Source: a bacterium
GTDB lineage: Bacteria; SM23-81; DAOVCL01
Assembly (NCBI GenBank): GCA_029932675.1
Contig: JAOZPP010000019.1
Location: 1-42,801 of the forward strand
Reading direction: 5' to 3'
Length of the DNA stretch: 42,801 nucleotides
A program made the translations under genes and the position numbers. The notes beneath the pieces are model-generated. The model searched no databases. It was not told where the DNA came from and saw only the letters and a list, made by a program, of their open reading frames with translations. Position 1 is the stretch's first letter, and every line of letters starts with the position of its first letter. Below, one piece after another: positions 25,767-32,798 of this stretch.

Positions 25767-25990
25767 ACAGGATTTACTGGATTGACAGGATAGCCAGGCC
25801 TGAGGTGGCAGAACCCCGATTCTGCCATTCACCCCTTGGACCGTCAGAATTGGGATTCTGACGGCTCAGTTGGTTTTGGATACCCAGCCTGGGGCAGGGA
25901 GGTTTACTTTATCCAGTCCATCCTGTTATCCTGTCCAGAAAAGATTTAGACAGGATTTACTGGATTGGCAGGATAAAGAAATCCTGTCCA
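25767..25990. repeat. Composite palindromic repeat, copy C, with extra arm
   Basis: Positions 25767-25935 match copies A and B: left arm ACAGGATTTACTGGATTG, hairpins GGCAGAA/TTCTGCC and CCGTCAGAA/TTCTGACGG (25841-25864), and an inverted right arm ending TCCTGTTATCCTGTCC. A further forward arm (25948-25975) and a short inverted unit (25981-25990) follow immediately. The repeat ends about 25 bp before preA, and its reading frame makes a spurious N-terminal extension of that gene. Confidence 0.9.
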
Positions 25991-26016
25991 AAATGCCTTT
26001 AATTCAGAGGAGAGGA

Positions 26017-27240
26017 ATGAAGTATCACGAAATTGAACTTGGAGTGGATTTCTGTGGGCTAAAGCTCGAAAACCCTTTCATCTTAGCGGCAGCTCCCCCA
26101 ACTGATGATCTCGATATGGTCAGACGTGGCTTTGAAGCTGGTTGGGCTGGAGCGGTCTTAAAGACTACGTCTGTAGAGGGAACACCCGTTGACCTTGTCT
26201 ATCCCATGATCTCATCCCTGAATTTTGAAGGGAAGAGGATAGTCGGCCTGGGAAACATAGACCTGATTTCCGAGCATCATATCGATGAAATAGAAGAAAG
26301 GGTAAGGACCCTTAAAAAAGAGTTTCCCCAGAAAATCGTAGGAGCATCGATAATGGGGGCAGCGAAAAAGGATTGGCAAGATCTGGTAAAGAAATTAGAA
26401 GGGGCCGGGGTTGACCTTATAGAGTGCTCATTTTCCTGCCCGCAGGGGAGTATGGGGGAGGAACCTGGGGCTATGCTTGCCCAATCTATTACCGCCACTG
26501 AAAAGGTTACCAGATGGGTAAAGGAAGCAGCAGAGAGGGTTCCAGTAGTCATCAAGATCACCCCCCAGGTCACTGATATAGTAAGTGTAGCCAGAGCAGT
26601 AAAGAGAGGGGGAGGGGATGCCATCTGTGCCTCCAACACCATCCCCTCCTTGATGGGAATTAACCTCGAGTCCCTTGCCCCCTACCCAAATGTGCGGGGA
26701 AAGTCCTCCTATAGTGGGCTAAGCGGACCGGCAATCAAGCCAATAACCTTAAGGATTATATCAGAGATAGCCAAAAACGTGAACATTCCCATCACCGGAA
26801 CAGGGGGACCTACCACCTGGAAGGATACAGTTGAATTCTTCCTCGTGGGGGCAAGGACTGTCCAATTTGCCACCGCCGTGATGCACTATGGGTATGACAT
26901 AATTGAAGATCTCATCGATGGTTTAGCCTTTTATTTGGAAGAGAGGGGATTCAACGGGGTCGAGGAGATTATCGGGAGAAGCCTCCCTCATATCGTCACC
27001 CACGGCGAGCTAGAAAGGAAATCCGTTATTTCCCAAATTGATGAAGAACTATGTGTCAGATGTGATGCCTGTTATATCGCCTGCCAGGACGGAGGACATC
27101 AGGCGATAAAGCTGGAGAGGGAGGATAGGCTTCCAGAGGTTGATGAGGAAAAATGTGTGGGATGCGGGCTGTGTGCCAGCGTCTGTCCAGTGGAGGCCAT
27201 TACCCTGAAAGAGACAAATAACTTCGGACGGGATAGATAG
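26017..27240 (+). CDS. preA: PreA-type dihydropyrimidine dehydrogenase catalytic subunit
   Basis: The 407-residue protein has an FMN-binding dihydroorotate-dehydrogenase-like barrel: LENPFILAAAPPTDD at about residue 16, then ECSFSCPQGSMGE with the active-site Cys near 135. The barrel's phosphate-binding glycine stretches TGTGGPTTWKD and GARTVQFATAVMHYG follow. The C-terminus has two [4Fe-4S] ferredoxin motifs, CVRCDACYIAC and CVGCGLCASVCP. Length agrees with E. coli PreA (411). The start at 26017 has AGAGGAGAGGA upstream; an upstream in-frame extension to 25870 is encoded by repeat copy C. The role is reduction of uracil/thymine or the reverse, together with PreT. Confidence 0.93.
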   Translation: MKYHEIELGVDFCGLKLENPFILAAAPPTDDLDMVRRGFEAGWAGAVLKTTSVEGTPVDLVYPMISSLNFEGKRIVGLGNIDLISEHHIDEIEERVRTLKKEFPQKIVGASIMGAAKKDWQDLVKKLEGAGVDLIECSFSCPQGSMGEEPGAMLAQSITATEKVTRWVKEAAERVPVVIKITPQVTDIVSVARAVKRGGGDAICASNTIPSLMGINLESLAPYPNVRGKSSYSGLSGPAIKPITLRIISEIAKNVNIPITGTGGPTTWKDTVEFFLVGARTVQFATAVMHYGYDIIEDLIDGLAFYLEERGFNGVEEIIGRSLPHIVTHGELERKSVISQIDEELCVRCDACYIACQDGGHQAIKLEREDRLPEVDEEKCVGCGLCASVCPVEAITLKETNNFGRDR

Positions 27241-27399
27241 GATGATCAGGATAGCCAACTTAATTCATTTAACACCGAAAACCTTTGAAACAACAGGAAA
27301 TCCTGAGTGTGGATTATAGTCCTTGGGGGTCATTGGGGATTTCCGTGGAGGCATTGGGATAAAATCCAATAAATCCTGTTATCCTGTCTAAAAAGAAAG
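27241..27399. repeat. Intergenic region with an inverted GACAGGAT unit
   Basis: TCCTGTTATCCTGTCTA (27374-27390) is the inverted form of the dispersed unit and stands just before the ssnA ribosome binding site. No gene is seen. Confidence 0.6.
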
Positions 27400-28725
27400 A
27401 TGGCGATCTTAATTAAAAACGGAATTCTCATCACCCTGGGGGAAAGGGCTCAAGTCCTGGAAAATGGGGCCCTCCTGATTGAGGGGGAGAAAATCAAGGA
27501 ATTCGGACCGACTAATAAGGTCAGAAAACCGGCCGGAGCAGAGGAGATCGATGCCTCTGGTAAGGTCATCATGCCTGGCCTGATCTGTGCTCATCATCAT
27601 CTATATTCCGCCTTTGCGCGGGGGATGAAGCCCCCCAGAGAGCCAGCAAAAGACTTCAAAGAGATACTGGAGAAGATCTGGTGGAGGTTAGATGGGGAAC
27701 TAACTGCTGAGGACATCTATTACAGCTCCTTGGTTTCCCTGATTGAATGTGTAAAAAAAGGGACAACAACGGTCTTTGACCACCATGAGTCCCAAGCCTA
27801 TCAACTGGGAAGCTTAGATGAGATCCAAAGGGCCACCGAGGAGGTAGGGGTGAGAACTTGCCTCTGCTTAGGGGCCTCAGACAGGTATGGAAGAGGCCAC
27901 CAAGGGGTTGAGGAGAACAAAAGGTTCCTTAAAAAATTAGGAAAGGAGAGGGGATTGGTCAGTGGCATGGTGGGGTTGCATGCCTCCTTTACGGTGGGAG
28001 ATGAGACTCTGGATCGATCAGTAGAGGTAGCGCAAAAATATGATTGTGGAATTCACCTCCACATCGCTGAGGACAGGATCGATGAGGATGATAGTTTAAG
28101 AAAATATGGATTAAGGGTAGTAGAGAGACTGGCGAAACACAGCGCCTTAGGGGAGAAATCGATTGCCGTTCATTGCGTAAATATCGATGAAAGGGAACAA
28201 GATATATTGATGGAGACTGGGACAAATGTGGTGAATAACCCGGAATCAAATATGAACAATGCCGTGGGCTGTGCTGATGTCTTGGGGATGATCGGCAAAA
28301 GGATCTTGGTCGGATTGGGAACAGATGGCATGTCTGCAGATATGTTGTCCCAGATGAGGGTCGCCTACATGATTTACCGGCATAGCGCTGGTGATCCCCG
28401 GGTGGGATTCTCCGAAGCTGGGGAGATGCTCTTCAAGAACAACCCGGAAATAACCAAAAGGATCACCGGCTGGAAGGTAGGGAGAATTGAGCAGGGTTGG
28501 CTGGCTGATATAATCTTAATTGACTACTCCCCCCCTACCCCACTCCACCCCCAAAATCTCCTCGGCCATTTAGCCTTTGGCATGGTCAACTCTTCGGTCG
28601 ATACAACAATCTGTAACGGAAAGATACTGATGAGGAATAAAAGGTTAGTGGGAATGGACGAAGAGAGAATAACTCAGAAATCGAAGGAACTGAGCAGGAA
28701 ATTATGGGAAAGGTTAAGCTGTTAA
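27400..28725 (+). CDS. ssnA: SsnA-type aminohydrolase
   Basis: The 441-residue amidohydrolase has the usual metal motif PGLICAHHHLYSAFARGM near residue 59. It continues with HLHIAED near 219, VHCVN near 255 and GLGTDGMSAD near 308. Length and order agree with E. coli SsnA (442), which lies in the purine-degradation region with mocA and xdhD homologues. SsnA is thought to deaminate a purine breakdown intermediate, and its exact substrate is still not settled. A ribosome binding site AAAGAAAG precedes the ATG. The gene overlaps the next one by 22 bp. Confidence 0.9.
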   Translation: MAILIKNGILITLGERAQVLENGALLIEGEKIKEFGPTNKVRKPAGAEEIDASGKVIMPGLICAHHHLYSAFARGMKPPREPAKDFKEILEKIWWRLDGELTAEDIYYSSLVSLIECVKKGTTTVFDHHESQAYQLGSLDEIQRATEEVGVRTCLCLGASDRYGRGHQGVEENKRFLKKLGKERGLVSGMVGLHASFTVGDETLDRSVEVAQKYDCGIHLHIAEDRIDEDDSLRKYGLRVVERLAKHSALGEKSIAVHCVNIDEREQDILMETGTNVVNNPESNMNNAVGCADVLGMIGKRILVGLGTDGMSADMLSQMRVAYMIYRHSAGDPRVGFSEAGEMLFKNNPEITKRITGWKVGRIEQGWLADIILIDYSPPTPLHPQNLLGHLAFGMVNSSVDTTICNGKILMRNKRLVGMDEERITQKSKELSRKLWERLSC

Positions 28726-29945
28726 GATGCGTAAGCTGTGGCAGAGAATATCTGCCAGAGGATGTTCATTATACCTGTCCCCATTGTGGTGACCTCTTGG
28801 GAACTCTGGATGTAATCTATGACTATGAATCAATTTGCCAAGAGCTCACCAGGGAGTCCCTTAGTTCTACGGAAGATTTCTCTATCTGGCGGTACCTTCC
28901 CATTCTACCTGTGGAGAGGGAGGACTATATCCAACCCCTGCATACCGGTTGGACCCCCCTATCCAGATTCGCTCGCCTGGAAACTGAACTGAAATTAAAA
29001 AGGTTATGGGTAAAGGATGATACTCGGAATCCCACTGCTTCGTTGAAGGATAGGGCAAGCTCAGTAGCAATAGCAAAGGCATTAGAGCAGGGGGCTGAGG
29101 TGGTCACCGCCGCATCCAGTGGCAACGCCGGCTGTTCTATGGCCGCATTTGCCGCCTGTGCGGGGATAAGATCATACATATTTGTCCCCGCCACTGCCCC
29201 CAGGGCAAAGCTTGCTCAGCTCATTGTGTTCGGGGCAAATGTGCTCCTGGTTAAGGGCACCTATGACCAAGCTTTTGAACTTTGCCTAAAAGCATCTAAA
29301 AGGTGGGGGTGGTATAGTCGGAATACGGCCTACAATCCTTACTTAGGAGAAGGGAAGAAGACGGTTGCTTTAGAGATAGCAGAGCAACTCGGCTGGAAGG
29401 TCCCTGATAAGGTCTTTGTCCCTGTAGGTGATGGGTGTATCATCAGCGGGGTATGGAAAGGATTCTTTGACCTACAGAAATTGGGGCTAATCGAGGGATT
29501 ACCTTCTCTTATTGGAGTCCAAGCCGAGGGAAGCGCCCCCTTGGTGCATGCATTTGAGGAGGGTAAAACCCTTGTGGAACCCATAATTCCCCATACGATG
29601 GCCGATAGCATATCAGTGGGTAACCCCAGAGATCAGCTAAAGGCATTGAGGGCGGTAAGGGATACTGGAGGTAGATTCATCTCTGTCTCCGATGATCAAA
29701 TCAGAACCGCAATGAAGCTTTTGGCCAAATCAACCGGTATATTTGCTGAACCGGCAGGGGCCACTGCTTTAGCTGGACTAGCCAGGGCAATTGGTGAGGG
29801 TTGGGTTGATCCCGCCGAAGAGATAGTTATCCTGGTAACGGGAAGCGGATTAAAGGATATAGAAGCCCTAAATTACAAAATAGAAGAGGAAGCAATATTA
29901 GTTGAGCCTTGCATAGAAGCAGTAGAAAGGGCATTAACTCGATAG
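28704..29945 (+). CDS. Threonine-synthase-like PLP enzyme coupled to ssnA
   Basis: The 413-residue fold-type II PLP enzyme has an N-terminal zinc ribbon (Cys9, Cys12, Cys25, Cys28), the PLP lysine in NPTASLKDRASS (Lys115), a phosphate-binding SSGNAG near 140, and VPVGDGCIISG near 240. This is the domain arrangement of threonine synthases. The gene begins inside ssnA, 22 bp before its stop, with AGGA at a good distance, so it is translated with the purine enzymes. In the comparable E. coli region the PLP enzyme is diaminopropionate ammonia-lyase (YgeX), another fold-type II enzyme. It may be a genuine ThrC or a paralogue doing an ammonia-lyase step. Fold assignment is firm, the reaction is not. 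Confidence 0.85.
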   Translation: MGKVKLLRCVSCGREYLPEDVHYTCPHCGDLLGTLDVIYDYESICQELTRESLSSTEDFSIWRYLPILPVEREDYIQPLHTGWTPLSRFARLETELKLKRLWVKDDTRNPTASLKDRASSVAIAKALEQGAEVVTAASSGNAGCSMAAFAACAGIRSYIFVPATAPRAKLAQLIVFGANVLLVKGTYDQAFELCLKASKRWGWYSRNTAYNPYLGEGKKTVALEIAEQLGWKVPDKVFVPVGDGCIISGVWKGFFDLQKLGLIEGLPSLIGVQAEGSAPLVHAFEEGKTLVEPIIPHTMADSISVGNPRDQLKALRAVRDTGGRFISVSDDQIRTAMKLLAKSTGIFAEPAGATALAGLARAIGEGWVDPAEEIVILVTGSGLKDIEALNYKIEEEAILVEPCIEAVERALTR

Positions 29946-30332
29946 TATACCAAATACCTTAGACTGGATTAACAGGACAACAGCATTGATTAAACACTGA
30001 AAATCACGGAAGCAGTTATTCTCCATTTACTTTTTTCAGTAGCTTCGGTGTGGTTCGGTGTTCGAAACGTTAACTTAGTCCCTTTGTAGTTTCTAACTCC
30101 TCCATTCTGCATCTTTGCATAGGCAGGGGATTTCAAACTTCCCTCCTGACTTTAACACCCATCTCATAAAGCCCACCTCTAAAGGCGCGTTAATCCTCGG
30201 ACGAAATGTTTTGCAAACTTCCCTCATCTTTTCAAAATGCCAACCTTAACAATCCCTTATAAATCTTCCTATTAAGAAGGGGCAGACAGCTAATCTAAAC
30301 ATTATCAGCATATTACCAATGTCCGCAAATTT
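29946..30332. promoter_or_regulatory. Upstream region of the first pilin gene with a 12-bp direct repeat
   Basis: No gene is seen. CAAACTTCCCTC occurs twice in the same orientation (30134-30145 and 30214-30225), 80 bp apart and about 190 and 110 bp upstream of a sigma54 promoter. That is the distance range where enhancer-binding activators such as PilR bind. The repeat is an exact 12-mer. Confidence 0.45.
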
Positions 30333-30348
30333 TGGCATACCATTTGCA
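30333..30348 (+). promoter_or_regulatory. Sigma54 (-24/-12) promoter of pilin gene 1
   Basis: TTGGCATACCATTTGCA has GG (30334-30335) and GC (30346-30347) separated by exactly 10 bp and matches TGGCAY-N5-TTGCA. Transcription would start near 30359, leaving about 43 nt before the TTG start. Pilin genes in other bacteria use sigma54 with PilR. Confidence 0.82.
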
Positions 30349-30401
30349 TTTTGAATTGCAGTCAAAGCTTCCTTCGTTCAAATCTTATAAGGAGGGTAGC
30401 C

Positions 30402-30824
30402 TTGGGTTTGAGAAAAAATTCCAGATGCCAATCCGGTTTCACCCTCATTGAGTTGATGATCGTGGTGGTGATCATCGGCATCCTCTCGGCTATGGCCTTG
30501 CCCAGGTATATGAAAGCTTCTGGCCATGCAAAAAAGGCTGAGGCGAAGGGGGTGTTGAGGCAATTAATTATCCTTGAGCGGGCATATTTTCAGGAGCATG
30601 ACACCTATGTGGCTTCCCTTGCTCCCAACAATATCCCCCTCTTGGAGTGGGATATTCCCTCCGGAACCCCAAGGTATGATTATACTGTGAGAGCAGGGGC
30701 AACCGGGGATATTGCCACCAGTTGTGAGGCAGTAGCGACAGAAAAAGCTGATGCCGATGGGGATGGAATCCCCAACGAAACCTTGAGCATGTTTGATGAT
30801 GGGACGACGGCTGGGGATTGGTAG
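30402..30824 (+). CDS. Type IV pilin 1
   Basis: The 140-residue pilin has a short class III leader (12 residues) cleaved at G/FTLIELMIVVVIIGI, with Glu5 present for methylation and assembly. The N-terminal alpha helix continues to LPRYMKASGHAKKAEAKGVL. The globular part is short, without a clear disulfide pair (a single Cys near residue 108). The start is taken as TTG at 30402, with GGAGGG 5 nt upstream; it lies 55 bp after the -12 element, the same geometry as pilin 2. An upstream TTG at 30351 would precede the predicted transcript start. It is probably a major or minor fibre subunit. Confidence 0.9.
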   Translation: MGLRKNSRCQSGFTLIELMIVVVIIGILSAMALPRYMKASGHAKKAEAKGVLRQLIILERAYFQEHDTYVASLAPNNIPLLEWDIPSGTPRYDYTVRAGATGDIATSCEAVATEKADADGDGIPNETLSMFDDGTTAGDW

Positions 30825-31163
30825 TCACGAAGCTTCACCTCCTCTACCGAACCGTCAGATACCCTCATCTGACGGTAAAACAGGGGGATGGAAAATTAAG
30901 AAAGTAGAGTTGAGAATGGAAGAAACCCTCTACCGAGCCGTCATTTGCTCTCACCTGACAGCAGAAGAAGTAGGACAAAAGGTGGGTCTTGATAATACTT
31001 AAACCCCGTTTGCCTCCCCTGGCCTCTGTGAACTCTCTTTAAGTTGCTTTTTGCAAATTGTCTGGGGTTTTACTTCTCTGGAGAGAACCCAATAGTTTAG
31101 CCTTAATTTAGGATCTGGCTTTAATCCCTTGATAATACAGAAGTTAAAATCCAACGCTTAAAC
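30825..31163. other. Intergenic region with a perfect palindrome
   Basis: There is no credible gene. The hairpin ACCGTCAGAT/ATCTGACGGT (30851-30876, 10-bp stem) follows the pilin 1 stop by 26 bp and could terminate its transcript. It is also a member of the dispersed CCGTCAGA palindrome family. Confidence 0.65.
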
Positions 31164-31179
31164 TGGCACAGGAGTTGCA
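31164..31179 (+). promoter_or_regulatory. Sigma54 (-24/-12) promoter of pilin gene 2
   Basis: TGGCACAGGAGTTGCA carries GG at 31165-31166 and GC at 31177-31178, with N10 between, a near-perfect match to the sigma54 consensus. It stands 57 bp before the pilin 2 ATG, mirroring pilin 1. Confidence 0.88.
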
Positions 31180-31234
31180 TTATAGAATTGGAACTCAAAA
31201 TAGCAGATGAAACTAAATGAAAGGAGGTGAAAAA

Positions 31235-31657
31235 ATGCTTTCTAAATTCCACAAAAATGAGAAGGGCTTCACACTCATCGAGTTGATGATCGTGGTAGTG
31301 ATCATTGGCATCCTGGCTGCCCTGGCCATCCCGCGGTTTATGAGAGCCACAACAAAGTCCAAACAGTCTGAGGCAAAGGCGGTCTTGAAGCAGATCTATG
31401 TACTGGAGAGGGCATACTTTCAGGAGAACGACCAATATGTTGCTGCGGCCAACACCGCTGCTCTCGCCGCCGCCTTACCCGGATTCCAGGTGCCTTCAGG
31501 TTCGCCACGGTATACATATGCGGTGACCTGCAATGATCCAACCCAAGATTTCACCGCCACGGCGACGGGTAACATCGACGACGACGCCACAAATGATGTC
31601 TGGCAGATAGACCAGACTGGAACCCTCACGAACACCACGAATGATGTGACCCAGTAA
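31235..31657 (+). CDS. Type IV pilin 2
   Basis: The 140-residue pilin has an 11-residue leader ending in KG, cleaved before FTLIELMIVVVIIGILA, with Glu5 present. The helix runs on to AIPRFMRATTKSKQSEAKAVL and aligns closely with pilin 1 (both share LERAYFQEHDTYVA-type residues after the helix). The globular domain is alanine/threonine-rich and has one visible Cys. The start at 31235 has AAAGGAGGTG as a perfect ribosome binding site; a nearer-upstream ATG (31217) is inside that site. The second pilin probably replaces or mixes with pilin 1. The last residues, NTTNDVTQ, are hydrophilic. Confidence 0.93.
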   Translation: MLSKFHKNEKGFTLIELMIVVVIIGILAALAIPRFMRATTKSKQSEAKAVLKQIYVLERAYFQENDQYVAAANTAALAAALPGFQVPSGSPRYTYAVTCNDPTQDFTATATGNIDDDATNDVWQIDQTGTLTNTTNDVTQ

Positions 31658-31671
31658 AGCTGGATAGCCCA

Positions 31672-31710
31672 TTTGTCCTGGCAGGGGATCCACTCCTCTG
31701 CCAGGACAAA
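31672..31710 (+). terminator. Strong hairpin after pilin 2
   Basis: TTTGTCCTGGCAG (31672-31684) pairs perfectly with CTGCCAGGACAAA (31698-31710). It lies 15 bp after the stop codon. There is no U-tract, so it may stabilise the 3' end or act as a Rho-independent terminator with weak tail. Confidence 0.7.
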
Positions 31711-31976
31711 CCCATTTGCTTGAGGGTAATTAAGTTACTAACTAAAAATTTTATCTTGGCTCCAGGGGTTCCCCAAGAGTATATTTGAAAATTAACGGAA
31801 ATCGATCACCTCATTTTGAGGTGTGAAAGCACCGAATGACACTGAAATATTAGGAGAAGTATAACCAGGCTCATCTGAGGATTTGAAAGCTTATAGAGGT
31901 GGGTTTTCACCTTTCCGCGAGAGCGTTATCGGGATATCTAACTGTTGATAGGGTGAAGTTCTTATACGATTTTTAA
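31711..31976. other. Intergenic region between pilin 2 and the VapC gene
   Basis: It contains two small hairpins, CACCTCA/TGAGGTG (31807-31823) and AGGTG/CACCT (31897-31912). The TGAAAGC motif occurs twice. Nothing else is recognised. Confidence 0.4.
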
Positions 31977-32411
31977 TTAAGGGACAACAACCATTCTGGA
32001 GAGAGAAGGGTAAACTTTGCGGAAATCTTTCTCATTGAACGTTACGAGTTGGTCGACCCCTGCCTTTGATGCAGCATGTGCAATGAGGGCATCATAGGTA
32101 GCGCCACCGGCAAGGTTCTGTTGGGATAAATGTTCTAACACAGCTTTGTAGTCCTCTTGTGATAAGTTGACTACCTCAACAGTAGAGAGGATATTCTCTT
32201 TGATAAGATGCCAGGCTGTAGATGGAGAGATGCGGGGCTGCAACGGCAGAGAGGTAAGCACCGAGTATAATTCTGCTAAGGTATGAGAGACAACAATTGC
32301 TGTTATCTTTCCTTGTTTGGTCTGTTGGAGCCAAGGTAAAGCTCGCAGGTGGCCCGGATGTGCTTCAACCATTGCAGCTACAAGGACGGAGGTATCAAGG
32401 AGAACCTTCAT
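31977..32411 (-). CDS. VapC-like PIN-domain toxin
   Basis: The 144-residue protein has a PIN domain. Acidic catalytic residues are visible at Asp6 (LLDTSVLVA), Glu47 (TLAELYSVL), Asp107 (ATYDALIAHAA) and Asp129 (FNEKDFRKV). VapC family toxins are RNases that cut tRNA or rRNA. Its start overlaps the stop of the AbrB-type antitoxin gene (4 bp), the typical arrangement. It is on the opposite strand to the pilus genes, between pilin 2 and prepilin peptidase. Full-length and intact. Confidence 0.9.
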   Translation of the reverse strand: MKVLLDTSVLVAAMVEAHPGHLRALPWLQQTKQGKITAIVVSHTLAELYSVLTSLPLQPRISPSTAWHLIKENILSTVEVVNLSQEDYKAVLEHLSQQNLAGGATYDALIAHAASKAGVDQLVTFNEKDFRKVYPSLSRMVVVP

Positions 32412-32686
32412 AACCCTGTTTTCCGAACTAAATCAGAGATCCGCCTCTTTCGTTCTTGCTTCTCCACCTCCTCGGCCTTTCCAACTGCGCGGGATTGTAC
32501 TACCAGCACGCCTCCCTTGTTTACCAATGGGGATTTCTGAATGGGTAAGCGCAAGAGTATCTCCTTGTTGTCCCTCTCTTCCAAAACGAGCTTGGTTCCA
32601 GGAGAAAGCCCCAAATGGGAACGGATCGCTTTAGGGATAACTATTCGCCCAAATTGATCTATAGTTATTTCATCTTGCTTGCTCAT
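32408..32686 (-). CDS. AbrB/MazE-type antitoxin
   Basis: The 92-residue protein has an N-terminal swapped-hairpin AbrB domain (EITIDQFGRIVIPKAIR, then LGLSPGTKLVLEE). The C-terminal tail is basic and disordered (VEKQERKRRISDL), as in antitoxins that wrap the toxin. It overlaps VapC by 4 bp (ATGA), and it would autoregulate the pair by binding its own promoter. No operator is clear in the 90 bp upstream. Confidence 0.88.
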   Translation of the reverse strand: MSKQDEITIDQFGRIVIPKAIRSHLGLSPGTKLVLEERDNKEILLRLPIQKSPLVNKGGVLVVQSRAVGKAEEVEKQERKRRISDLVRKTGL

Positions 32687-32798
32687 AATGAAGGCTTCAT
32701 ACAGTTGGCTGATTCCTTTTACAGAATAACATAGCGAAGAGAGAAGACTAAGTCAAGCTAAATCTTTTCTGAAGCACTTGCGTGGAGCGATTTGTGAA

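Noticed and set aside
19367-25990. CRISPR array in the repeat-rich stretches
   Set aside because: Units are not regularly spaced, spacers are not unique and of constant length, and no cas genes are present.
30793-31002. 69-codon frame after pilin 1
   Set aside because: It overlaps the pilin 1 end in another frame, contains the palindrome at 30851 and has no ribosome binding site or recognisable domain.
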